7,341 bases of DNA, taken from NCBI GenBank assembly GCA_023443925.1, contig JAEZSL010000406.1:1-7341 (forward strand). The letters are read 5' to 3'. Position 1 is the stretch's first letter. Each line of letters starts with the position of its first letter. Under the pieces are notes generated by a model. It was not told where the DNA came from. It did no database searches and saw nothing but the letters and a program-made list of their open reading frames with translations. The position numbers and the translations under genes are program-made. Below are positions 1 through 5,662 of this stretch, piece after piece. Source of the DNA: Bacillota bacterium. Its GTDB lineage: Bacteria; Bacillota_A; Clostridia; Lachnospirales; Lachnospiraceae.

Positions 1-1538
1 TCGGCTTTTGATACGCATTCATCGAAACTCTCTTCTTCCTTAAATTCCGCAACACCTATGGTTATGGTAAGGTTAATTTCAACCGAATGCTCCAGTTTGA
101 CAACGGTAGCTCCGATTTTTTGCCGGATTTTTTCTGCAGCTTCAAGAGCTTGTTCATAAGTTTTATTCAACAGCATAATAAGGAATTCCTCACCGCCCCA
201 GCGGCATACGATATCTCCGATATTCACATTCTTTTTCATGATTTCGGCTGCCTTAATCAACACCATATCCCCGGCAGCATGCCCGTAAGTATCATTGTAT
301 TGTTTAAAATAATCAATATCACCAATTAACAAACAGATAGGTGTCCGGTTTACCTGATTCTCCGTTATATTTTCATTTAGTTTTTCCTTAAACCCCCTTC
401 GATTATAAGTTGTGGTAAGAAAGTCCATTTTCGCCGCACTCTCAAGGAGTATCTGATACGACTTCAGTTCGTCAATGGTATCTTTCAAAAGTTTTTCCGT
501 TCTTTTTCTTTTATCTAATTCGCTTAAAGCCAGCAATAATAACAGACAAATTAACATAATAGGGAGAGTAGTAAACAGTGACTGAGAAATTATAGACCAG
601 ACTGGTACCCTGAAATATAAACTCCAGGGGGCATTGCCCAGCCCCAGGGCATAAACATAATAACTCCCGATACGGTCTATCTCATACTGATTTCCATGCT
701 TCATATCTGAAAGTGAACCCTCCGATATATTTAATAACCTGTCAATCTGCACGGCCTGATTGTTTAAGGAATTCATTTTTCCTGAAGCAATTACTGTGTC
801 AAGGTCATCCACTAAATAACTCTCATACCGGGATTCCATCATTTCACCAAAACTCGAATTACTAAAATCAATGGTTACTACCCCCATAAACCGGTCCTTA
901 TTATAAATCGGAATGGAATATGTAATAATCAGCTCTTTCGTTGTTTGATTTATATAAACCGGAGACCATACGGGCAGCCGGCGACCGTTATATTCCGGTG
1001 AGGCTTTCGTATAAAAAATCTGCTGTTTAAGTTCTTCCGAAAATTTAAACTGCTCTGATAAAATATACGGATAACGGTTAATAAAGTTATGACTGCTTAT
1101 ATAACTTAAATACTTAATATCGGAAAATTTATTATAAAGTTTATAAAATATGTCGTTAAGCTGTAATGCCAGATTTAATTCTTCCAGCAAAAATCTGGAT
1201 TCAGGTATGGGACCGATACCTGTTATATTGCCTGCCTTAAGGGCAAGTTCTGTTTCCTGAACGGCATCCAAATGATAATAATTCTGTTCGGCATTATATT
1301 TTAACATGCTTAAGTATTTCGATTGACCGGTTCTGCCGCTTAAGAAATGGCTGCTGCCGAATTCATAAATAAAATCCGCATAACCGCTTATTAAATCGAT
1401 GTGCCGGTTTAAAATGTCCTCTTTAGACAAAGCAGTATTTCTGAAATCGTTCATTAAGGATTCATATTTGCTCTGAAAGGTAATTATATTACATATCAGT
1501 ATTAATATACATATGGCAGGCTTTTTTAGTTTTAACAT
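1..1538 (-). CDS. Membrane-anchored diguanylate cyclase with extracytoplasmic Cache-like sensor (3' end cut by window)
   Basis: Predicted to make cyclic di-GMP from two GTP in response to an extracellular signal. The frame is open from the ATG at 1538 to the window edge: 512 whole codons, ending in ...VSKA, so only a short C-terminal tail is missing. AGGAG lies 7 nt before the ATG. Residues 6-20 form an N-terminal membrane helix. Residues ~25-313 are a predicted outside sensor; a stretch with PVWSPVY, a tyrosine-rich strand and GVVTIDF (about residues 180-226) resembles dCache/PDC domains. A second helix spans ~316-338, then a charged coiled-coil-like linker (~339-372). The GGDEF domain starts near DFLTTTYNRRGF. 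It has D407 in DIDYFK (metal), N415 and D424 (guanine) and GGEEF at 448-452, with the same spacing as in PleD, so it should be active. The I-site RxxD reads NIGD (439-442), so classical product inhibition is probably lost. It is transcribed away from the thi operon by its own promoter. The ligand is unknown. Confidence 0.93.
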   Translation of the reverse strand, partial: MLKLKKPAICILILICNIITFQSKYESLMNDFRNTALSKEDILNRHIDLISGYADFIYEFGSSHFLSGRTGQSKYLSMLKYNAEQNYYHLDAVQETELALKAGNITGIGPIPESRFLLEELNLALQLNDIFYKLYNKFSDIKYLSYISSHNFINRYPYILSEQFKFSEELKQQIFYTKASPEYNGRRLPVWSPVYINQTTKELIITYSIPIYNKDRFMGVVTIDFSNSSFGEMMESRYESYLVDDLDTVIASGKMNSLNNQAVQIDRLLNISEGSLSDMKHGNQYEIDRIGSYYVYALGLGNAPWSLYFRVPVWSIISQSLFTTLPIMLICLLLLLALSELDKRKRTEKLLKDTIDELKSYQILLESAAKMDFLTTTYNRRGFKEKLNENITENQVNRTPICLLIGDIDYFKQYNDTYGHAAGDMVLIKAAEIMKKNVNIGDIVCRWGGEEFLIMLLNKTYEQALEAAEKIRQKIGATVVKLEHSVEINLTITIGVAEFKEEESFDECVSKA

Positions 1539-1660
1539 AATCTATCTCCTAAGCCAGATAAAACTTCGTGTTATAAAGCAGCACCCCTGTTAATAACACG
1601 CTGTTATACATGGTGCGGTTTACCGGCTCTCCCTCAGAATTTGATTATCCCCACCTAATT
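1539..1660 (-). promoter_or_regulatory. Cyclase leader, proximal part: mutually exclusive hairpins before the RBS
   Basis: In the RNA sense, the middle segment CGUGUUAU (1600-1593) can pair in two ways. With upstream AUAACA (1607-1602) it forms a tight 6-bp hairpin, nested inside a GCACC/GGUGC stem (1616-1612 with 1586-1582). With downstream AUAACACG (1574-1567) it forms a perfect 8-bp stem with an 18-nt loop. Both cannot form at once, and the downstream form ends 16 nt before the AGGAG Shine-Dalgarno site (1546-1550). This is what a switching leader would look like, but no known riboswitch consensus was recognised; in particular no c-di-GMP-I or -II aptamer is apparent. The pairings are seen directly; regulation is inference. 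Confidence 0.4.
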
Positions 1661-1664
1661 ATTG

Positions 1665-1837
1665 CACACTAACTCCCATGGCATAAAGCATCTGCTGGCA
1701 GATGCTTTACTGCCTCAAATCAGGGTGTGAAATGACTTTATTTCACACTAGCTCCCATGGCATAAAGCATCTGCTGGCAGATGCTTTATGCCTCAAATCA
1801 GGGTGTGAAATGTCCTTTATTTCACACTAGCTCCCAT
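1665..1837. repeat. 79-bp palindrome-rich tandem repeat, 2.2 copies
   Basis: Unit 1 is 1665-1743, unit 2 is 1744-1822 and a 15-bp partial third copy is 1823-1837, each beginning CACACTA(A/G)CTCCCAT. The units are near-identical. One has an extra C in the first palindrome (1710) and the other an extra base in the second loop, so both remain 79 bp. Each unit holds palindrome A, GGCATAAAGCATCTGC-TG-GCAGATGCTTTATGCC (perfect 16-bp arms at 1759-1792; one bulged base at 1680-1714). Each also holds palindrome B, GTGTGAAAT/ATTTCACAC, at 1725-1748 and 1803-1827. No T-tract follows either palindrome on either strand, so they are not intrinsic terminators. They lie inside the predicted transcribed leader of the cyclase gene. 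They could be a dispersed intergenic repeat (REP/MITE-like) or functional RNA stem-loops. Confidence 0.9.
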
Positions 1838-1850
1838 CAAAGTAATGATT

Positions 1851-1918
1851 TAAGGCACCTGAATAGAGTGCCTCCTACGATGTAATTAATATCTGTCATA
1901 ATATCTTTGCATAATTAC
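1851..1918 (-). other. Distal part of cyclase leader: two further small stems, otherwise AT-rich
   Basis: Just after the predicted transcription start, GTAATTA (1918-1912) can pair with TAATTAC (1888-1882). Next comes an unused AGGAGG followed by a 6-bp hairpin, AGGCAC/GTGCCT (about 1854-1874). The only reading frame after that AGGAGG is two codons long, so it is not a gene. With the repeats and the proximal switch-like hairpins this accounts for the 553-bp gap between the cyclase and the thi operon; no protein-coding ORF is supported in the gap. Confidence 0.35.
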
Positions 1919-1942
1919 CTAAAAAAAATTTATCTTATCTCT

Positions 1943-1971
1943 ATTTTAACTAAACATCTGCTTTTTTTCAA
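1943..1971 (-). promoter_or_regulatory. Sigma-A-type promoter for the cyclase gene
   Basis: On the minus strand, TTGAAA (1971-1966) and TAAAAT (1948-1943) are separated by exactly 17 bp; each hexamer matches consensus at five of six positions. The start of transcription would be near 1936, giving an unusually long leader of about 400 nt before the ATG at 1538. The site sits just downstream of the thi-operon terminator, as expected for an independent transcription unit. A promoter nearer the gene cannot be excluded (a GATAAT around 1647 has no good -35). Confidence 0.6.
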
Positions 1972-2012
1972 CATTTTTTTACAAGATTTTGTCTGATTCT
2001 CCTTTTCTTTAC

Positions 2013-2083
2013 AAAAAAAGAGCCTGCTTTACCTGCCAACTCCCTTATTATTACCAATAGCAAAGCTGGTTTATGCAGACTCT
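2013..2083 (-). terminator. Intrinsic terminator of the thi operon
   Basis: In the RNA sense, AGAGUCUGC (2083-2075) pairs with GCAGGCUCU (2027-2019) through eight Watson-Crick pairs and one G-U, followed at once by a run of U (2018-2013). The arms are separated by about 47 nt that can fold further (ACCA/UGGU). It starts 8 bp after the ATPase stop codon. Confidence 0.75.
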
Positions 2084-2091
2084 AGTTATTA

Positions 2092-2841
2092 TTAAGAATT
2101 ATGTTGCTCCAGGATATCCAGGATTTGTTTCTTATATTCCATGAATTCATTACTTACCGTAAAGGCTTTGCTCCTGGGACGGCTTTCCTTTATCCGTATT
2201 TCCTGCGTTATTCTTCCCGGTTTTCCCGTCATAATATAAATACGGTCAGACAGCAGGATTGCTTCGTCAATATCATGGGTTATAAATAAGGTAGAAAGCC
2301 TTATCTGCTCCATTACCTCCAAATACCACTCGTGCATGCTGCCTTTTGTAATGGTGTCCAAAGCACTGAAGGGTTCATCCAGTAAAGCCACCCGGTCGGA
2401 AAAGAGATAAGTCCTTAAAAGTGCAGCTCTCTGTCTCATGCCGCCGGACAACTGGTGCGGATATTTTTTCTGGGTACCGTCCAGTCCGAATTCTTCAAAA
2501 TAACGGCTGGCTGTTTCCCGGGCAGAGCTCTTCTTCAAACCTTTTATTCTTAAAGGCAAGGATACGTTATCCAGAATAGTCTTAAACGGCAGCAGCAGAT
2601 CCTTTTGCAGCATATAACTGATTTTTCCGGCTTTCCCGGTAATATCCGCTCCGTCTAATTCCACGGTTCCGGAATCCGGAACCAGAAGACCCGACAATAC
2701 GTTAAACAGTGTCGTTTTACCGGCTCCGCTTACTCCTAAAAGGCAGACTATCTCATCTTTATTTAATTCTATGGATATATCTTCTATGATTTTTGTTCCG
2801 TCAAAGCTGACATGAATGCCTCTTGCCGTTAGCTTCTCCAT
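2092..2841 (-). CDS. thiZ: ABC transporter ATPase, thiamin-pyrimidine (ThiZ-like) uptake
   Basis: The ATP-hydrolysing subunit that drives import through the permease encoded two genes upstream; cytoplasmic face of the membrane. All nucleotide-binding motifs are intact: Walker A GVSGAGKT (36-43), Q-loop Q79, signature LSGGM (131-135), Walker B VALLDE (151-156), D-loop SALD (159-162) and H-loop H189. At 249 residues it is normal for the SsuB/TauB/ThiZ branch of nitrate/sulfonate/taurine-type ATPases, which cannot be told apart by motifs alone. The thiamin assignment comes from the operon and its TPP riboswitch. The start ATG has AAGGAA about 8 nt upstream. It is the last gene of the operon, 47 bp after the binding-protein gene and followed directly by a terminator. 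Confidence 0.9.
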   Translation of the reverse strand: MEKLTARGIHVSFDGTKIIEDISIELNKDEIVCLLGVSGAGKTTLFNVLSGLLVPDSGTVELDGADITGKAGKISYMLQKDLLLPFKTILDNVSLPLRIKGLKKSSARETASRYFEEFGLDGTQKKYPHQLSGGMRQRAALLRTYLFSDRVALLDEPFSALDTITKGSMHEWYLEVMEQIRLSTLFITHDIDEAILLSDRIYIMTGKPGRITQEIRIKESRPRSKAFTVSNEFMEYKKQILDILEQHNS

Positions 2842-2888
2842 GTGGTATTTCCTTTCTTACTAAAAAATTATCTTGTGCATCGTTCTGC

Positions 2889-3980
2889 TTATGATGCACT
2901 AGGTAAGAAATCGTTGCTGAAACCGGTACCCGCCGGAATTTCCTGTTCAATTAGCTGATTCTCATATAACCAGGCGTAGAATCCATCCCATCTTGCCGGA
3001 TCAATATAACCCCATTGCGTTACTTCCGCTTTATACTGGTCTTTTAACCAGTTCTGACTTATCTTTATGAGTGCGGGGTCTAATTCCGGAACTGCCTTTA
3101 CTAATATATCCGCCGCTTCATCCGGGTTGGCAATGGCATATTCATAACCCTGTTTTACAGCGTCCAAAAACTTTTTGGCGCCTTCCGGATTCTTGCTCAG
3201 GTAATCATTATTCGCTATAATAACCGGGCTGTAGTAATCAAGTTCCGTACCGTAGTCCGCGAAATTCTGATAGTTGGTATCCAGTCCGGCTAATTTTGCA
3301 GCCATACCGTCCCATGCATAATAAACCCATACGGATTCAATATCGGTTTGAAGAGCTGTTACTACATCCGTAACCGTATTTGGTATTAATTTAATCTCAT
3401 CAAAATTACCACCGTCATCTTCCACTATCTTCTTTATAATGGCCAGTTCAATAGGAGAATCCCAGGTTGCATAGGAGTGTCCCGCCATTTTGGAAGGTTT
3501 ATCAATCCCCGTAGTCTTAAGTGAGAGGATACCGGATGTATTGTGCTGAATCACAGCTGCTACAGCTGTAACCGGCATGGAATTATCGGAGGCAAAGGTA
3601 GGTGCCAGAGTATCCTGAAAACTGATTCCAAACTCAGCTCCTCCGGCTCCAACTAATTCAGTCGTACTGCCTTCCGGAGGCTGCATAATCTCAACCTCAA
3701 GTCCGGCAGCCTCAAAAAATCCCTTTTCCTGAGCCACATATAGACCGGTATGGTTGGTATTTGGTGTCCAGTCCAGTACAATACGTACTTTTTCCTTTTC
3801 TCCTGATTGAGCTCCATTGTCGCTGACGGAGGCTGTACCCTCACCAGCTGCGGTATTTTCTGAGGATGCGCTGTCCTTATTGTTATCTGCGGATTCATTC
3901 TTATCTCTGTTAGAGCAGGCTGTTAAGGCAGAAACTGCCAGAACACCTGCCATTAATATTGTAAATAATTTCTTTTTCAT
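2889..3980 (-). CDS. thiY: Lipoprotein substrate-binding protein of the NMT1/THI5 family (ThiY-like)
   Basis: Captures the transported substrate outside the membrane and delivers it to the permease. It has a lipoprotein signal (KKK, hydrophobic stretch, lipobox LTAC with Cys22). A Ser/Asn/Glu-rich tether follows, ~23-63. The NMT1 fold starts at VRIVLDWTPNTNHTGLYVA (from residue 65). The LDWTPNTNHTG signature (69-79) is typical of HMP/formylaminopyrimidine binders and of eukaryotic THI5-like proteins, and argues against a sulfonate or taurine binder. The iron-binding Cys-rich motif of THI5 HMP synthases is not present, which fits a transporter role. AGGAAAGG lies 7 nt before the ATG. It is third in the riboswitch-controlled operon and is preceded by a hairpin-rich gap. 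The likely ligand is HMP or N-formyl-aminomethyl-pyrimidine. A riboflavin-precursor ligand (RibY-like) is a less likely alternative, given the TPP riboswitch. Confidence 0.88.
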   Translation of the reverse strand: MKKKLFTILMAGVLAVSALTACSNRDKNESADNNKDSASSENTAAGEGTASVSDNGAQSGEKEKVRIVLDWTPNTNHTGLYVAQEKGFFEAAGLEVEIMQPPEGSTTELVGAGGAEFGISFQDTLAPTFASDNSMPVTAVAAVIQHNTSGILSLKTTGIDKPSKMAGHSYATWDSPIELAIIKKIVEDDGGNFDEIKLIPNTVTDVVTALQTDIESVWVYYAWDGMAAKLAGLDTNYQNFADYGTELDYYSPVIIANNDYLSKNPEGAKKFLDAVKQGYEYAIANPDEAADILVKAVPELDPALIKISQNWLKDQYKAEVTQWGYIDPARWDGFYAWLYENQLIEQEIPAGTGFSNDFLPSAS

Positions 3981-4175
3981 AATTTAACCTTTCCTGCCCG
4001 CATTTATCTGCGGTATTTATCATATAGCAGGGTGAGAATCTGCTATGTTTTGATTTCCGATTCTTTTTCAGCTTTCCTGATATGTCTCTGTAATCGATCC
4101 TATTTGCTTTCATCCGGGTATTACAGAGCGTCATGCCATATGTCTCTAATTTATATTAAATCATATTACGTAGTT
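3981..4175 (-). other. Hairpin-rich intercistronic gap before the binding-protein gene
   Basis: The 195 bp between permease and binding-protein genes hold three successive inverted repeats in the mRNA. The first is CTCTGTAAT/ATTACAGAG (4120-4128 with 4086-4094, perfect 9 bp). The second is ATAGCAG/CTGCTAT (4040-4046 with 4024-4030, perfect 7 bp). The third is CCGCA/TGCGG (4009-4013 with 3998-4002), which ends just before the Shine-Dalgarno. None is followed by a U-tract, so they should not stop transcription. A likely role is protecting or processing the mRNA so that the binding protein is made in excess over the membrane subunit. The stems are seen; the role is inference. Confidence 0.6.
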
Positions 4176-4970
4176 TTATTCTGTTGTATTTCTACTTGTC
4201 TTTTTCCCGGTACCCCTGTCCCAGGGCATCAACGCTTTCTGTAATATGGTGACCCCTAACATCAGCAGAAGACTGATCAGGGAGATAAAAAATATAACTG
4301 CAAACATTTTATCATAGGAATAGGACTTGCGTACTCTTGTCATATATACCCCAAGGCCGTTAAATCCGCCCAGCCACTCAGCTACAACGGCGCCGATTAC
4401 GGAGTAAGATACCGATATCCTAAGCCCTGCAAAAAAGTGACTCATGCTGCTTGGCAGCTTTATATGGAAAAAACGCTGCATACGGTTAGCCCCCATAGCT
4501 CTCATTAAATTAATTGCATCCTTGTCTGCAGAACGGAAACCGTCCAGCAAGCCAATGGTGATAGGAAAAAACGAGGTTATTATAATCAGGGTTATTTTGG
4601 GAAGTATCCCATAACCGAGCCATAATACCAATAGTGGTGCAATGGCTACCGTAGGCACGGTCTGGGTAATGACAAGAACCGGATAAATAGCCTTATAGGC
4701 AATCTGAAACCGGTCCATAAGCACCGCGACAAAAAATCCCAGTATAATTCCCGAGGATAATCCGAGAAAGGCTTCCGTAAGTGTTGTCCCTGCATGGGAC
4801 ATTAGTAAGGCAAAATCCTTAAAAAATGCAATCACTACATCTACCGGAGACGGGAGCATGAACTTAGGAACAAAACCCGCCGCAGAGGCTACCTGCCAGA
4901 AGGCTAAAATAATTGCAATAGCCAGAACCGGGGATATTTTATATATGATGTTTTGTAACTTTTTTATCAA
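4176..4970 (-). CDS. thiX: ABC transporter permease, thiamin-pyrimidine (ThiX-like) uptake
   Basis: Membrane channel subunit (BPD_transp_1 family) for the binding protein and ATPase encoded downstream; probably works as a homodimer. Predicted helices lie near residues 13-31, 67-86, 95-118, 125-145, 183-200 and 222-243. The cytoplasmic EAA loop, which docks on the ATPase, is at 151-173 (DAINLMRAMGA...KLP, with Asp for the usual Glu). The start is TTG at 4970. A stop codon in frame only two codons upstream and the absence of any nearby in-frame ATG make this the only reasonable start. GGAGGG lies 14 nt upstream, a rather long spacing. The gene overlaps the preceding small gene by 32 bp, so translation is likely coupled. 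Length (264) is normal for the family. Confidence 0.9.
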   Translation of the reverse strand: MIKKLQNIIYKISPVLAIAIILAFWQVASAAGFVPKFMLPSPVDVVIAFFKDFALLMSHAGTTLTEAFLGLSSGIILGFFVAVLMDRFQIAYKAIYPVLVITQTVPTVAIAPLLVLWLGYGILPKITLIIITSFFPITIGLLDGFRSADKDAINLMRAMGANRMQRFFHIKLPSSMSHFFAGLRISVSYSVIGAVVAEWLGGFNGLGVYMTRVRKSYSYDKMFAVIFFISLISLLLMLGVTILQKALMPWDRGTGKKTSRNTTE

Positions 4971-5235
4971 TGGTTAGTACACCACCCTCCGGCGCAAAAC
5001 TTATTTTTACGTAAGCCGCTACTTTCGGACACCCTGCTTTAATGGCTATATACTGACAATTCTTCACGATTTCCATTAATTCTTCATACTCGCCTTCAAT
5101 AGCGGTTTCACAGGGTCCGACATAATAATTTAAACCTGTACTTTTTATATAGGCAATTACCTCATCCACAATCCGTATTACTTCTTCATCGGTATCAACA
5201 TGAGGTAGTACCTGTATAGCTACATTTGCATTCAT
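4939..5235 (-). CDS. Small thiamine-binding protein, PF01910 (MTH1187/YkoF-like)
   Basis: A 98-residue cytosolic protein with no signal peptide or membrane segment. The N-terminal strand (NVAIQVLPH), a long acidic helix (DEEVIRIVDEVIAYI), GPCETAIEGE (40-49) and a second helix with EELMEIVKNC (51-60) match the ferredoxin-like MTH1187/YkoF fold. In B. subtilis YkoF, tandem copies of this fold bind thiamin through the pyrimidine ring. As first gene of a TPP-riboswitch operon, overlapping the permease, it may hold or hand on the imported pyrimidine, or sense it. The biochemical role of single-domain members is not established. AGAGGG lies 8 nt before the ATG and a perfect 9-bp hairpin abuts that Shine-Dalgarno. 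Confidence 0.85.
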   Translation of the reverse strand: MNANVAIQVLPHVDTDEEVIRIVDEVIAYIKSTGLNYYVGPCETAIEGEYEELMEIVKNCQYIAIKAGCPKVAAYVKISFAPEGGVLTIDKKVTKHHI

Positions 5236-5250
5236 TTTTTATACCCTCTT

Positions 5251-5274
5251 ATATCCCAGACTAACCTGGGATAT
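5251..5274 (-). promoter_or_regulatory. Perfect 9-bp hairpin touching the first RBS of the thi operon
   Basis: ATATCCCAG-GTTAGT-CTGGGATAT in the RNA sense; its 3' end is one base from the AGAGGG Shine-Dalgarno (5249-5244). There is no U-tract after it, so it is not a terminator. It could influence ribosome access or stabilise the 5' end of a processed message. Confidence 0.6.
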
Positions 5275-5334
5275 TGCCACACTTAAATTATGTAAATCCA
5301 ATTTCATATAATGAAATTAATCACATGGCGGCAA
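5274..5334 (-). ncRNA. Possible structured leader RNA of unknown type, downstream of the riboswitch terminator
   Basis: Three nested stems can form in the mRNA. P1 is UUGCCGC/GUGGCAA (5334-5328 with 5280-5274; one G-U). P2 is AUGUGA/UUACAU (5326-5321 with 5295-5290; one G-U). P3 is AAUUUCAU-UAU-AUGAAAUU (5318-5300, perfect 8 bp). P2 and P3 are separated by a small internal loop; the descending strand between P2 and P1 has a 9-nt unpaired purine/U-rich segment. The element sits between the TPP riboswitch terminator and the RBS of the first gene, followed directly by the 9-bp hairpin. I do not recognise it as a known riboswitch. Pairings were found by eye only. Confidence 0.35.
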
Positions 5335-5430
5335 CCTTTCTTTTTAAATTATGTTTTACTTTAACCTTGATTTTATTTGCCTGAAGGTTTATTTATTGTA
5401 TGGGTAAGTTCGGAGAACTTTCCTGGCAAT
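5335..5430 (-). other. AT-rich leader spacer after the TPP riboswitch terminator
   Basis: About 95 bp between the terminator U-tract and the structured element above. The only clear structure is a small perfect hairpin AAGTTC-TCC-GAACTT at 5406-5420. No ORF and no convincing second promoter were found here. Confidence 0.5.
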
Positions 5431-5455
5431 AAAAAAACTCTCCGATGCCGGAGAG
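5431..5455 (-). terminator. Riboswitch-controlled intrinsic terminator
   Basis: In the RNA sense, CUCUCCG-GCAU-CGGAGAG (5455-5438) is a perfect 7-bp GC-rich stem with a 4-nt loop, followed by seven U (5437-5431). It lies 37 nt after the aptamer and about 195 bp before the first gene. The 5' arm and loop are complementary to the 3' part of the aptamer, giving a mutually exclusive antiterminator: AUGCCGG (5513-5507) with CCGGCAU (5451-5445), extended by 11 of 12 further pairings between 5503-5492 and 5463-5452. Confidence 0.92.
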
Positions 5456-5487
5456 GTATATATCTGCTGGTGTATAACTTAAAGCAT

Positions 5488-5605
5488 ACTAATATACATC
5501 CCTACGCCGGCATTATCCGGATCAGGTACGAACAGTTCTCACTGTTGCAGGGTTTAAAACTTTCATTAGCTTACTCTCAGCCTGATTTATCAGGCACCCC
5601 TAGTT
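5488..5605 (-). promoter_or_regulatory. TPP riboswitch (THI box)
   Basis: All conserved elements are in order on the minus strand. GGGGUGCC opens the aptamer (5600-5593), followed by the P2 stem GCCUGA-UAAA-UCAGGC and the invariant CUGAGA. Next comes an ACCC-containing segment, then the P3a hairpin AACAGU-GAGA-ACUGUU. It ends with ACCUGAUC, P5 CCGG-AUAAUG-CCGG and GCGUAGGGA (about 5501). The predicted transcription start (about 5606) is only a few bases before the aptamer. Binding of thiamin pyrophosphate should stabilise P1/P4/P5, free the terminator arm and stop transcription of the thi operon. This is the main evidence that the downstream transporter carries a thiamin-related substrate. 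Confidence 0.97.
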
Positions 5606-5612
5606 CATGGCA

Positions 5613-5641
5613 AGTGTAGCATAATAAGGTATTGATGTCAA
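5613..5641 (-). promoter_or_regulatory. Promoter of the thi operon
   Basis: On the minus strand, a perfect TTGACA (5641-5636), a 17-bp spacer and TACACT (5618-5613, four of six to consensus). The predicted start at about 5606 places the riboswitch at the very 5' end of the transcript. Confidence 0.85.
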
Positions 5642-5662
5642 TACTTTTTTACTTGGCCATAT

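Noticed and set aside
1680..1827. Palindromes in the repeat as intrinsic terminators
   Set aside because: No T-tract follows any of the stems on either strand.
1659..1837. Three micro-ORFs, one per repeat boundary (M-G-A/V-S-V-K/Q-stop)
   Set aside because: They are conserved only because the repeat is conserved, and none has a Shine-Dalgarno sequence upstream.
1665..1837. CRISPR-like array
   Set aside because: The intervening sequence between the short repeats is itself repeated, so there are no unique spacers, and no cas gene is visible. It is a 79-bp tandem repeat.
1539..1940. c-di-GMP riboswitch in the cyclase leader
   Set aside because: No conserved GEMM-I or c-di-GMP-II signature was found by eye, so the leader is reported only as an unassigned structured region.
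3910..4134. 74-codon minus-strand open frame overlapping the binding-protein start
   Set aside because: It overlaps a well-supported gene in another frame, covers the hairpin-rich gap and has no recognisable protein features.
5335..5430. Second promoter between the riboswitch terminator and the first thi gene
   Set aside because: A CATAAT-like -10 exists but no -35 is found at a suitable spacing.
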